Assembly (NCBI GenBank): GCA_002070415.1
Contig: MWDF01000002.1
Span: 1-64,000, forward strand
Length of the DNA stretch: 64,000 nt
Direction: 5' to 3'
Source of the DNA: Firmicutes bacterium ADurb.Bin153
Lineage (GTDB): Bacteria > Bacillota > DTU025 > MWDF01
Shown here: piece by piece, positions 45,336 to 56,111 of the stretch
Position numbering within the stretch: the stretch's first letter is position 1
How the letters are laid out: every line of letters starts with the position of its first letter
The notes under the pieces: model-generated
What the model was told of the DNA's origin: nothing
Seen by the model: only the letters and a program-made list of their open reading frames with translations
Databases searched by the model: none
Program-made: the position numbers and the translations under genes

Positions 45336-46334
45336 TTGGAATCCGGGCCGGACAGCATACCGAAGGAGGGATCGACAACGACTGTGGCATCGGCAGTTGA
45401 AACCATGATCTTCGGTATGAACACCGAAATCACATGCAAAATATACGGAGACGGCGCAACGAAGGCAGAAGCTTGTGTCACAGCCGAGCTGGGCAGGCTG
45501 GAGAAGAAGCTCAGCCGTTCATGCCCGACGGGTAAATCGGCATGCTGAACCGTTCAGCCGGAAAGGCCCCAGTGAAGCTCAGTCCGGAGACTTACGGATT
45601 GCTTAAGCGATCGATAGGATATTCCGTGCTGACCGCAGGGCTTTTCGATGTTACGGTAGGCCCCCTCATGGATCTGTGGGATTTCGCACACGCATCTTGC
45701 GCACCGGCGGAAGAGGATATAGCGTCGGCGCCTTCCCTGGTCGGCTTTCGCGACCTGCTGCTGGACGGTGCCAAGCGAACTGCGATGTTGGGAGGGCAGG
45801 GACAGGGAATCGACCTTGGCGGGATAGGCAAAGGCTACGCGGGCGTCTGCGGCATGGAAGCGCTTCGCAAGAACGGGATCAGATCGGCCGCCTTTAGTAT
45901 CGGGGGGAACGTATCAGTCCTCGGCGCTAAACCGGACGGGACACCTTGGTCGGTCGGGGTGCGCCATCCGAGGAATCACGGGCTACTGCTCGGGACATTA
46001 TTCGCGAAAGGCAAATCCATAGTGACTTCCGGGATTACGAACGTTTCTTTTTCGACAGGGAAGGGAGACGGTATCATCATATCCTCGACCCTTGCACGGG
46101 CTACCACGCGGATTCGGGGCTGGTCAGCTTGACGGTGATAGCGGATGACGGCCTTATGGCGGACGCGCTTTCCACTGCGATATTCGCCTCGGGCATCGAC
46201 AAGGGAATGGGTACCTAAAGCGGCTTCCTGAAGCGGAGGCCGTGCTCATGGATTCATATCACGATGTATACTACACAAAAGGCCTGCAAGGAAGCTTTCT
46301 TGGCGTTGGCGGCATCAGGACCAGACTGATTTGA
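45336..46334 (+). pseudogene. apbE: FAD:protein FMN transferase (ApbE), decayed
   Basis: ApbE attaches FMN to threonine in FMN-binding proteins. The remains are clear: FGMNTEITCKIYGDG, KKLSR, then in another frame MLNRSAGKAPVKLSPETYGLLK, FDVTVGPLMDLW, GQGIDLGGIGKGYA, a third frame with [20 protein letters not shown] (split by one base loss at GGGATT near 46033) and [21 protein letters not shown], and a last part PEAEAVLMDSYHDVYY. I count three frame changes (near 45517, 46033 and 46215) and one in-frame TAA at 45533. Several independent lesions make sequencing error unlikely. It ends 13 bases before an intact FMN-binding gene. Confidence 0.88.
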
Positions 46335-46347
46335 AAGGAGCATATCG

Positions 46348-46809
46348 ATGAGCGGCAATAAGGTGAGAAAAGGGAAAGTCGGAGTGTGGACCGTAGTATT
46401 GATCGTTGTCATTGGTGCGGTTGCCCTCATATTGGTAGGCGGATTCCTTTTCATGGGGCCGGGACTGCGCGAAGTCAAGGAGCTCATAATCAACGATGTG
46501 GATTTCGCAAAGCTGCATGACGGTACATACGTGGGAGAATACATAGGCACGAAGGATCACGTGAGGGATACGAAAGTGGAAGTGGTCATCTCGGGAGGGG
46601 AGATAGCGAGCATCAAGGTGCTGAAAGGCGCGCTGGACAAGGCCGGCATGCCGAGGAGATTGACGGGCGGCCTTGGAGTCGACGATCTTCTCAACGTCGT
46701 GATGGTGAAGAAGACCCTTCTGGTCGACGTAATCACGGGCGCGACACTTACTTCCAAGACACACCTTAAGGCGTTGGAGAATGCGCTGAAGCAGGCCCAA
46801 GTAGACTAG
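46348..46809 (+). CDS. membrane-anchored FMN-binding domain protein
   Basis: The 153-residue protein has one N-terminal membrane helix (WTVVLIVVIGAVALILVGGF) and an outside FMN-binding domain (DGTYVGEYIGTKDH, VEVVISGGEIASIKVL). The motif VDVITGATLTSK matches the (S/T)GAT flavinylation site in which a threonine receives FMN from ApbE. AAGGAG precedes the ATG. Such proteins move electrons outside the membrane, for example in Rnf/Nqr complexes and flavin-based electron transfer. The adjacent ApbE is broken, so modification would need another copy in the genome. Confidence 0.85.
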   Translation: MSGNKVRKGKVGVWTVVLIVVIGAVALILVGGFLFMGPGLREVKELIINDVDFAKLHDGTYVGEYIGTKDHVRDTKVEVVISGGEIASIKVLKGALDKAGMPRRLTGGLGVDDLLNVVMVKKTLLVDVITGATLTSKTHLKALENALKQAQVD

Positions 46810-47294
46810 GGAGGGGGCTTGCGGCATACTCGGTTGGATTGTCCGGGAAACAGGGCCAGTGGTTCCGGGAACGTGGCGCACGCCCGCGGACGCCGGTAAT
46901 CATGGCGGAAAAGAACGATAATGCCGATGAGCGGCCTTTGCGGTGGCCTGCCTCTGACAGGATCCCCGGCCGGGGCGCAATGCCGGATCTACGGCACTGG
47001 ACTGATATACGCATGGCATGTCCCTGCATCTGCGAAATGGCATCATCGGACGACATAACAGCCCATCTAGTTCGGATCCCGCCGGTAGTCGAAATACTAA
47101 CCCGATCCATCCTTCTGCTTCCAGCCTGAGGATATATGGTATTTTGCCGTGATCGTCACGGCAGAAACGGCCATGTAGGATTGGAAACAGGCATGATGAA
47201 AGTCACGGGAGGTCCCGGCAGGATGTGCTTTCAGGGAAGTAGCGGGCCCGCTGAAGCCGGAGTGCACGGCCGGGCGACATAGCACGTTCCACTT
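46810..47294. other. non-coding or decayed stretch
   Basis: Open frames on both strands (for example 46839-47129) lack ribosome sites, family features and the codon use of neighbours. A perfect seven-base hairpin GCCGTGA-TCG-TCACGGC lies at 47146-47162 without a T-run. I see nothing else here. Confidence 0.5.
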
Positions 47295-47348
47295 ATAGTA
47301 TAATTTCATGGGGGGATTATACAATCGGGCATAAATGGCATTGCCCTA
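47295..47348 (+). repeat. promoter/leader repeat, copy B, in front of the RsmC-like gene
   Basis: This is the second copy of the element at 44803-44856. It contains TATAAT (47299-47304) as a likely -10 box; GCGACA at 47274-47279 is a weak -35 at 19 bases. The conserved block therefore covers the -10 and the 5' leader. GGGCA (47327-47331) can pair with TGCCC (47342-47346). The gene start follows 13 bases after the repeat. Confidence 0.7.
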
Positions 47349-47361
47349 TTTCGGAGGCCGG

Positions 47362-47970
47362 ATGCAGCAACATTATTATTCCAGGAGGCCGGAAGCTGCC
47401 TCATCGCCCGAAACGACGAGATACGAATACCTTGGCAGGGTATTCACGTTCACGACGGACGCAGGGGTGTTCTCCAAGGGCAAGGTGGACAGGGGCACGG
47501 ACCTGCTGCTGGAAGCGCTGCAGGATGTGAGCTGCGGGAGCTTCCTGGACATGGGATGCGGATACGGGCCCGTGGGCGTCTGTTTCAAGGCCGCCCATCC
47601 CGAAGCCGAGGTATTCATGGGCGACATAAACGAAAGGGCGTGCGCGCTTGCCGAAAAGAATTCATCGCAAAACGGCGTGTCGACGAAGGTGATACAGACC
47701 GATGGATTTGCGGCTTTCGAGGGCATGAGCTTCGACTGCATCGCCATGAACCCTCCCATAAGGGCGGGCAAGGAAGTGTTGAGGCGCTTGATGTCAGAGG
47801 CGAGAGAGGCCCTGTCGGACGGCGGGCGCCTCTACATAGTAATAAGGACCAAGCAAGGTGCCGGGAGCATGAGGGACTACCTCGAGGGGCTGTTTGGCAA
47901 CTGCGAAGATGTGGAAAGAGGCTCCGGCTACAGGGTGCTGTTGTCCACGAAGCTGCCTGCGGAGAAGTGA
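47362..47970 (+). CDS. class I methyltransferase, RsmC-like
   Basis: The 202-residue protein has the SAM-binding motif FLDMGCGYGPVGV and the NPPIRAGKE motif of N-methyltransferases acting on exocyclic amines of nucleic acid bases. The N-terminal HYYSRRPEAASSPE... FTFTTDAGVFSKGKVDRGT is typical for the RsmC/YbxB group, which methylates G1207 of 16S rRNA. It is shorter than E. coli RsmC because the inactive N-terminal copy is absent, as in Gram-positive relatives. GGAGG lies four to five bases before the ATG. Confidence 0.88.
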   Translation: MQQHYYSRRPEAASSPETTRYEYLGRVFTFTTDAGVFSKGKVDRGTDLLLEALQDVSCGSFLDMGCGYGPVGVCFKAAHPEAEVFMGDINERACALAEKNSSQNGVSTKVIQTDGFAAFEGMSFDCIAMNPPIRAGKEVLRRLMSEAREALSDGGRLYIVIRTKQGAGSMRDYLEGLFGNCEDVERGSGYRVLLSTKLPAEK

Positions 47971-48014
47971 TACCGGGCGCCTGGGCGCGCAATCATTGAG
48001 AAGGTGTGATTCGT

Positions 48015-49430
48015 TTGACGCCAGATAGGGATACGGAGATGTTCAAGCCGGAAATAACGCTGCTCTCCTTCGGATACAAGTACGGAGTGCCGGACTACGC
48101 GGAGTTTCTTTTCGACGTAAGGTCGCTGAAGAACCCCTATTACGAGTCGGAGCTAAGGGAGCTGAACGGCAACTACAGGGCCGTAAGCGAATACGTGATG
48201 GAAGACCCGCTTTCGGCCGACATGATCGAGCAGATCCTCGGGTTCGTAAGGTTGACATCGGGCCGCTATGCCGAGAAGGAAAGGGGCTGGATGGTGATAG
48301 GGGTCGGCTGCACCGGGGGCAAGCATAGGTCGGTGGCGGTTGTGAACGAGCTGCAGAAGAGGCTCGTAGAGGAAGGATACAAGTCCAACGTGCTCCACAG
48401 GGACATCTACAAGGAGATGGACCCCATCTTCGGACAGGACCCTGCATGGACCCGCTTCGAAAGGGACCTCGCCGACGAGGAGAGGGGCAGGGGACTTAGA
48501 GTGGCCGCCATAGGAGGCGGGACCGGCATGCCTGCTGTACTGAGGGGGCTCAAGCACTATACCTCCAACATAACGGCGATAGTGACGATGACCGACGACG
48601 GTGGGAGCTCCGGCAGGCTGATCGAGGAGATGGAGATGCCGCCTCCCGGGGACATCAGGAACTGCATTCTGGCGATGTCCAACACCGAACCCCTCATGGA
48701 GAAGCTGTTCCAATACAGGTTCGCCCTGAGAAGCGACGTCGCGGGACACCCGTTCGGCAACCTGTTCCTCGCCGCGATGACCGATATAACCGGGGATTTC
48801 CAAAGGGCGATAAAGGAATGCTCCGCAGTCCTTTCCGTAAGGGGTGACGTGCTGCCGGCGACGATGAGCATGTGCACGCTGAAAGCGGAGATGGAAGACG
48901 GGAGCACAGTGTACGGGGAGTCCCAGATAAACCACAGCGGGAAGAGGATCAGGAAGCTTGCGATAGAGCCGGACGGCGCGAAGGCGCACCCGTCGGCGAT
49001 ATCTGCCATCCTTGGCGCCGACGTGGTGGTCATAGGGCCCGGGAGCCTTTATACTTCGATAATAACCAACTTGCTGATACCAGGCGTGGCAGACGCGCTC
49101 AGGGCGAGCAAGGCCAAGAAGATATATGTCTGCAACACGATGACCGAGGCGGGCGAGACGAGGGAGTACAACGCCAGCGACCATCTTAGGGCCATGTTCG
49201 AGCACGCGGGACCCGGGATATGCGATACGATAATAGTCAACAAATCGGTGATACCCGAGGAGCTGCTGAGGGCATACCGCAAGGAGGGTGCGTCTCAGGT
49301 CGCGTACGATGCGGAAGAGCTCAAGAGCATGGGGCTGAGGGTGGAGGAGTGCGACGTGGCCTCAGTAGGAGAACACTACAAGCACGATTCGTACAAGCTC
49401 GCAAGGGCGATAATCAGCATCATATCCTGA
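48015..49430 (+). CDS. fusion of a RapZ C-terminal domain with YvcK/CofD-like factor
   Basis: The 471-residue protein starts with a RapZ C-terminal domain (about residues 10-135: SFGYKYGVPDYAEFLFDVR, LKNPYY, GCTGGKHRSVAVVNEL at 98-113, HRD at 128-130), without the Walker A kinase half of RapZ. From about 160 a full YvcK domain follows (VAAIGGGTGMPAVLRGLK, MTDDGGSSGRL, PPGDIRNC, GHPFGNLFLAAM, GPGSLYTSI). YvcK binds UDP-sugars and controls carbon use and cell shape; RapZ-C binds RNA and senses amino-sugar phosphate in enterobacteria. Normally rapZ, yvcK and whiA are separate neighbours, and whiA follows here 14 bases on. The TTG at 48015 has AAGGTG upstream; a GTG at 48006 is less well placed. 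Confidence 0.9.
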   Translation: MTPDRDTEMFKPEITLLSFGYKYGVPDYAEFLFDVRSLKNPYYESELRELNGNYRAVSEYVMEDPLSADMIEQILGFVRLTSGRYAEKERGWMVIGVGCTGGKHRSVAVVNELQKRLVEEGYKSNVLHRDIYKEMDPIFGQDPAWTRFERDLADEERGRGLRVAAIGGGTGMPAVLRGLKHYTSNITAIVTMTDDGGSSGRLIEEMEMPPPGDIRNCILAMSNTEPLMEKLFQYRFALRSDVAGHPFGNLFLAAMTDITGDFQRAIKECSAVLSVRGDVLPATMSMCTLKAEMEDGSTVYGESQINHSGKRIRKLAIEPDGAKAHPSAISAILGADVVVIGPGSLYTSIITNLLIPGVADALRASKAKKIYVCNTMTEAGETREYNASDHLRAMFEHAGPGICDTIIVNKSVIPEELLRAYRKEGASQVAYDAEELKSMGLRVEECDVASVGEHYKHDSYKLARAIISIIS

Positions 49431-49444
49431 CAGGGGTAATTTGG

Positions 49445-50386
49445 ATGCAGCTATACGACAGGATGAAAGACGAGCTGGTCAGGGTATCCGACCAGGAAGA
49501 ATGCTGCAGGAAGTCGGAGATGTCCGCCATAGCGAAGGTGAACGGCACGATCTACCTCTCTTCCGGCAATCGTATCAGGCTGATGATAAAGGATTCCAGC
49601 GCCGCTGTGGCGAGGAGGACCATGACCCTGCTCGCCGACCTGGGATGCAGGGAAGTCGAGCTTGTGGTCAGGATGCGCCAGCGCATACACAGGAGCAACT
49701 CCTACATAATAAGGATAAACTCGGACACGAAGGCAAAGGAACTCCTTACGAAGCTTGGCATATACGAGGACGGCAACCTGGTCAACGAGGTGCCACAGGA
49801 GGTGCTCAAGAGGAGATGCTGTTCGAGGGCCTACCTACGGGGCGTGTTCCTCGGCTCGGGATACCTCGGCAAACCCGCTTACGGGCATCACCTGGAGATA
49901 TCGGTCGAGAACAGGCAATTCGCCGAATCACTCGTGGGCCTCATGCGGAGATTCGACATGAATCCCAAGGTCATAGAACGAAGGACCTATTATGTCGTGT
50001 ATCTCAAGGAAGGCGACGACATAGTGCAGTTCCTGAACGTTACCGGCGCGCATTCCTCCCTTCTTGAATTCGAGAACACGAGAGTCGTAAAATCCATAAG
50101 GAACGACGTGAACAGGATAGTCAACGCAGAGCAGGCCAACTTGGAGAAGACCGTGGAGGCCTCGGTGAGCCAGATGGAGGACATCAAGCTGATATCGGAC
50201 AGGGTGGGGCTCATGGCGCTTTCCCCTCCTTTGGCAGAGGCGGCGATGCTGAGGCTAAACAATCCCGACGCTTCGCTTGCCGAACTCGGGAAGATGGTGG
50301 ACCCTCCCATAGGAAAGAGCGGCATGAACCATCGCATGAGGAGGCTCGCCAGGTTGGCTTCGAAGCTGATTGCAGGAGAAAGATGA
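49445..50386 (+). CDS. whiA: WhiA, DNA-binding regulator
   Basis: The 313-residue protein has the WhiA layout: an N-terminal LAGLIDADG-like fold without endonuclease residues (CCSRAYLRGVFLGSGYLGKP in the centre), and a C-terminal helix-turn-helix (EAAMLRLNNPDASLAELGKMV, split by a loop, then PIGKSGMNHRMRRL). WhiA controls sporulation septation in actinomycetes and affects division and lipid balance in Bacillus. AGGGGT lies eight bases before the ATG. It is translated directly after the RapZ-C/YvcK fusion. Confidence 0.93.
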   Translation: MQLYDRMKDELVRVSDQEECCRKSEMSAIAKVNGTIYLSSGNRIRLMIKDSSAAVARRTMTLLADLGCREVELVVRMRQRIHRSNSYIIRINSDTKAKELLTKLGIYEDGNLVNEVPQEVLKRRCCSRAYLRGVFLGSGYLGKPAYGHHLEISVENRQFAESLVGLMRRFDMNPKVIERRTYYVVYLKEGDDIVQFLNVTGAHSSLLEFENTRVVKSIRNDVNRIVNAEQANLEKTVEASVSQMEDIKLISDRVGLMALSPPLAEAAMLRLNNPDASLAELGKMVDPPIGKSGMNHRMRRLARLASKLIAGER

Positions 50387-50395
50387 TTGTGAAAG

Positions 50396-50424
50396 TGGAC
50401 ACGTATTCGATATATTAGTATACT
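50396..50424 (+). promoter_or_regulatory. promoter of the glycolytic operon
   Basis: TGGACA (50396-50401), a 17-base spacer and TATACT (50419-50424) match five of six consensus positions each. Transcription should start near 50431, so an ATG at 50433 would be leaderless and the GGAGGTG at 50444 lies in the short leader. Confidence 0.75.
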
Positions 50425-50426
50425 GA

Positions 50427-51479
<1,053 letters not shown>

Positions 51480-51502
51480 GCAAGGAAGGCCGGGATTGGC
51501 AC

Positions 51503-52687
51503 ATGAGCAAGAAGACGGTCAAGGATATCGAAGTAAAGGGAAAGAGAGTGCTCGTCAGGGCCGATTTCAACGTACCCCAGGACCAGTACGGTGGGATTAC
51601 GGACGACAGAAGGATAAGGGAAGCCCTGCCGACGATCAAGTACCTTCTGGCGAACGGTGCCAGTGTGGTGTTGGCATCACATCTGGGCAGGCCCAACGGG
51701 GAAAGAAACGAGAAATTCACCCTGAGGCCGGTGGCTGCGAGGCTGTCCGGCCTCCTCGGGGTACAGGTACCGCTTCTTCCTGACTGCGTGGGACCTGAGG
51801 TGAAAGCCCATGTAACCGCGATGAAACCCGGTGATGTGGCGCTGCTCGAAAACGTGAGATTCCACAAGGAAGAGGAGGCAAACGACGCCGCCTTCGCAAA
51901 AGAGCTGGCATCGAATGCGGACATCTTCGTTATGGACGCTTTCGGCACAGCCCACCGAGCCCATGCATCCACCGAGGGCGTTGCCAGGTGCATCCCCGCG
52001 GTGGCGGGCCTGCTGGTAGAGAAAGAGCTGAGGGTGATGGGGGATGCGCTGTCGGATCCCAAGAGGCCCTTCGTCGCGGTCCTGGGAGGAGCGAAGGTCA
52101 AGGACAAGATAGCGGTCGTCGAGAACTTGCTTGGGAAGGTCGATACTCTGATCATCGGAGGGGGAATGGCGTATACGTTCCTGAAGTCGGAAGGCTATCC
52201 TACCGGCGGTTCCCTTCTGGACCCCGAAAGGCTCGACTACTGCAGGGGCATAATCTCCCAGGCGAAGGCCAGGGGAGTGAAGCTATTGCTTCCGATAGAC
52301 CACCTTGTGGCCACTAGCCTGGACGGCAAGGGGACTTCCAAGGTAGTCAACGCGGAAGGCATACCTCAGGACATGATAGGGGTCGACATCGGCCCTCAGA
52401 CGGGAAAGGCCTTCGCGGAAGAGATAAGGAAGGCTATGACAGTACTATGGAACGGCCCTATGGGCGTCTTTGAGGTACCCGAATTCAGCAAGGGTACCCT
52501 GGCCATAGCGAACGCGCTTGTTGAATCATCGGCGGTGACGATCGTAGGCGGCGGGGACTCCGCCGCCGCGATAGAGAAGCTGGGGTTAGCCGATAAAGTG
52601 ACCCACGTATCGACAGGAGGCGGCGCATCCTTGGAATTCCTCGAGGGGAAGGTCCTTCCCGGAATAGACGCCCTGCAGGACCTTTGA
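51503..52687 (+). CDS. pgk: phosphoglycerate kinase
   Basis: The 394-residue monomeric kinase makes ATP from 1,3-bisphosphoglycerate. Visible features are [55 protein letters not shown] and the C-terminal [13 protein letters not shown]. The length is standard. The ATG follows a weak ribosome site (GGGATTGG) 23 bases after gapA. tpiA follows after 14 bases. Confidence 0.96.
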   Translation: MSKKTVKDIEVKGKRVLVRADFNVPQDQYGGITDDRRIREALPTIKYLLANGASVVLASHLGRPNGERNEKFTLRPVAARLSGLLGVQVPLLPDCVGPEVKAHVTAMKPGDVALLENVRFHKEEEANDAAFAKELASNADIFVMDAFGTAHRAHASTEGVARCIPAVAGLLVEKELRVMGDALSDPKRPFVAVLGGAKVKDKIAVVENLLGKVDTLIIGGGMAYTFLKSEGYPTGGSLLDPERLDYCRGIISQAKARGVKLLLPIDHLVATSLDGKGTSKVVNAEGIPQDMIGVDIGPQTGKAFAEEIRKAMTVLWNGPMGVFEVPEFSKGTLAIANALVESSAVTIVGGGDSAAAIEKLGLADKVTHVSTGGGASLEFLEGKVLPGIDALQDL

Positions 52688-52701
52688 TAAGAGGTAATCG
52701 A

Positions 52702-53481
52702 ATGAGAAGAAGGATTGCTGCTGGCAACTGGAAGATGAATATGGGGCTTGAAGCCTCGGCGGAACTTGCCCGTAAGGTCAAAGACTTTACGGGCTCTAAT
52801 GCGCGTTCGGTGGATATCGTGGTATGCCCGACGTTCCTTTCCCTGGCAGATGTAGCCGAGGAGCTCGAAGGAAGTGGCATAGCGGTGGGTGCGCAGGACT
52901 GCTATCACGGATCACAGGGCGCGTTCACCGGGGAAGTGAACCCGGAACTCATAAAAGACGCGGGAGGGGCGTACTGCATCGTGGGCCATTCGGAAAGGCG
53001 CACCCTGATGCAAGAGGCCGACAAGGAAGTCAACCTCAAGGCAAAGGCGCTCATCGGCGCGGGGATAGTCCCGATAATATGCGTGGGTGAGACATTGGCC
53101 GAAAGGCAGGCGCTCGATACGATGAACGTGGTGCGCGGCCAGGTGATGCGCGCCTATGCGGGCATCGCGCCCGAAGACGCGGCCGGCACGGTCATCGCCT
53201 ACGAGCCGGTATGGGCCATCGGCACGGGCCTTAACGCTACCGCAGATGACGCCGAGGCGGTCTGCAAAGCCATAAGAGACGTAATTCGCTACATCTATGA
53301 CGGGCCGACTGCGGATTCGGTAAGGATACTGTACGGAGGTTCCGTCAAGGCGGACAATATCTCGGGCCTGATGTCCGAGAAGGACATTGACGGCGCCCTG
53401 GTGGGCGGCGCCAGCCTTAAAGCGGCGGAATTCGGCAAGATAGTCCAAGCGATCGCCGGAAAATGCAGTGACGAGGCTTAA
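52702..53481 (+). CDS. tpiA: triosephosphate isomerase
   Basis: The 259-residue barrel enzyme interconverts dihydroxyacetone phosphate and glyceraldehyde 3-phosphate. It has AGNWKMN with the active lysine, VGHSERR with the catalytic histidine, AYEPVWAIGTG with the catalytic glutamate, and YGGSVKADN for phosphate binding. AGAGGT lies six bases before the ATG at 52702. The gene ends 50 bases before eno, where a hairpin lies. Confidence 0.96.
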   Translation: MRRRIAAGNWKMNMGLEASAELARKVKDFTGSNARSVDIVVCPTFLSLADVAEELEGSGIAVGAQDCYHGSQGAFTGEVNPELIKDAGGAYCIVGHSERRTLMQEADKEVNLKAKALIGAGIVPIICVGETLAERQALDTMNVVRGQVMRAYAGIAPEDAAGTVIAYEPVWAIGTGLNATADDAEAVCKAIRDVIRYIYDGPTADSVRILYGGSVKADNISGLMSEKDIDGALVGGASLKAAEFGKIVQAIAGKCSDEA

Positions 53482-53499
53482 TGCCACGCCAATACGATA

Positions 53500-53521
53500 G
53501 GAGGAACGCCCTTTTAGGGCG
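53500..53521 (+). promoter_or_regulatory. ribosome site plus hairpin in front of eno
   Basis: GGAGG (53500-53504) is followed by CGCCC-TTTTA-GGGCG (53507-53521). The ATG lies 10 bases after the hairpin, 27 bases from the ribosome site; a weak AGAAG lies closer. The layout mirrors the one in front of gapA. Confidence 0.4.
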
Positions 53522-53525
53522 CTAG

Positions 53526-54818
<1,293 letters not shown>

Positions 54819-54826
54819 GGGGAAGA

Positions 54827-55738
54827 ATGGACAGGCAGAAGAAACTGATCCCGATAGACGAGGAACCGGCGCAGGCAAGGCCTAAAGCCTTGCCAGCGCC
54901 TTTTTCCGCCATGCCTGCCGTCAAGACAAGGTACAAGTTGTTGATCTCAGATCTGGACAACACGCTTCTCGACGAGGAGAAGAAAGCCTGCGAAACGGAC
55001 CTGAAAGCGATCAAAAGGCTTGTAGAAGCGGGCTTCATTTTCACGTTCGCGACAGGAAGGGGCCCCGGGGCCACGGCAAGGCTGCACAAACAACTGGGCG
55101 CCAACGCACCTGCGATAATATTCAACGGGGCGCGCATAGTGGACTTCGAAAACGGCGGGAAGGTCATCTTCTCGAAGGTCATGGAAAGGGGCGCGGCGAT
55201 AAGGGCGCTCGAGTATGCAAGCGAGCTCAACACCACCGTAATGGCGTTCGAAGGCGAAAACTGCATGGCCTCGAAGCATGACAAGTGGGTGGATTTCTAC
55301 GAAAGATCCACTACGGCAAGCTGCTTGGTAGTGGGGGACTTGGTGAAGTACGTCTCGTCGCTTCCGTCCGGTATGGAACTGACGAAGATGATATTCTTCT
55401 CGGAACCCGGAGACAGGGACGGGATTATCCGAAAGCTGCAGGACGGTTTCCCCGAGTTCACGTCGGTGGCGACCACCCCTTGTTATTCAGAGATGCTGCC
55501 CCTGGGCGTATCCAAGGGTTTTGCGCTAACAAAACTGGCGAAGTACCTCGGCTTGGAGACGGATGAGATAGTGGCAGTGGGGGATGCCCCCAACGATATA
55601 GAGATGATGGAAGTAGCCGGGCTGGGAGCGGCGGTCATGAACGCCGACGACGTAGTCAAGGCCTCGGCGGACATCATAGTCGGACCGGTAGGCCAGGGCG
55701 GGATAGCGGAGCTCATAAGCATCGCGTTCGGGATATAG
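54827..55738 (+). CDS. HAD-superfamily Cof-type phosphatase
   Basis: The 303-residue protein begins with about 35 poorly conserved residues rich in Pro and Ala and then a HAD core: ISDLDNTLLDEEK (motif I), FATGRGPGATARL (motif II), KGFALTKLAKYLG (lysine), and VGDAPNDIEMMEVAGLGAAVMNA (motifs III/IV). The large C2 cap between them defines the Cof/YbiV group, which acts on small sugar phosphates or flavin/PLP-type compounds. AAGGGGAAG is close to the ATG, eight bases after eno, so it is probably in the glycolytic operon. Confidence 0.85.
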   Translation: MDRQKKLIPIDEEPAQARPKALPAPFSAMPAVKTRYKLLISDLDNTLLDEEKKACETDLKAIKRLVEAGFIFTFATGRGPGATARLHKQLGANAPAIIFNGARIVDFENGGKVIFSKVMERGAAIRALEYASELNTTVMAFEGENCMASKHDKWVDFYERSTTASCLVVGDLVKYVSSLPSGMELTKMIFFSEPGDRDGIIRKLQDGFPEFTSVATTPCYSEMLPLGVSKGFALTKLAKYLGLETDEIVAVGDAPNDIEMMEVAGLGAAVMNADDVVKASADIIVGPVGQGGIAELISIAFGI

Positions 55739-55805
55739 GACTTGCATTAGGCTGGACCCATTGATAAAATGAATTTTGTATAAATCGTTAGGAGGGGGCT
55801 TCCCA

Positions 55806-56036
55806 GTGGAGATACTTAGAACCGTGCTAATAATCATTCAGTTCTTACTTGCCTTGGGGCTGATAGCGATAGTCATATTGCAGCCTGCGAAAGGTGAGGG
55901 ACTGGGCTCCATAGGAGGGGGCTCTAAGCTCTTTTTCAGCAAGAAAAAAGGTTACGAGGCAATGCTTGAGAAGGCGACCACATGGGTCGCGGTTGCGTTC
56001 ATGGTGACATCTTTCCTGTTCATCTTCGTCAAGTAA
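55806..56036 (+). CDS. secG: preprotein translocase subunit SecG
   Basis: The 76-residue membrane protein has two helices around the conserved loop ILQPAKGEGLGSIGGGSKLFFSKK, the SecG signature, and assists the SecYEG channel. The GTG at 55806 follows GGAGGGGGC at a proper distance; an ATG at 55776 would add residues ahead of the first helix without a site. SecG next to the eno region and ahead of smpB is a usual Bacillota arrangement. Terminators follow directly. Confidence 0.92.
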   Translation: MEILRTVLIIIQFLLALGLIAIVILQPAKGEGLGSIGGGSKLFFSKKKGYEAMLEKATTWVAVAFMVTSFLFIFVK

Positions 56037-56041
56037 GATGG

Positions 56042-56059
56042 ACCGCCAAGCGGTTTTTT
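56042..56059 (+). terminator. secG terminator, first hairpin
   Basis: ACCGC-CAA-GCGGT followed by TTTTT, six bases after the secG stop codon. Confidence 0.7.
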
Positions 56060-56060
56060 C

Positions 56061-56093
56061 GAGCCTCGCTTATATGCGAGGCTCTTCGTTTAT
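56061..56093 (+). terminator. secG terminator, second hairpin
   Basis: GAGCCTCGC (56061-56069) and GCGAGGCTC (56076-56084) form a perfect nine-base stem with a six-base loop, followed by TTCGTTTATT. It stands in tandem with the preceding hairpin. Confidence 0.75.
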
Positions 56094-56111
56094 TGATGCG
56101 GAGGTAAAGCG

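Noticed and set aside
46839-47129. 96-codon frame after the FMN-binding gene as a possible gene
   Set aside because: No ribosome site, no family resemblance, and an equally long frame exists on the other strand.
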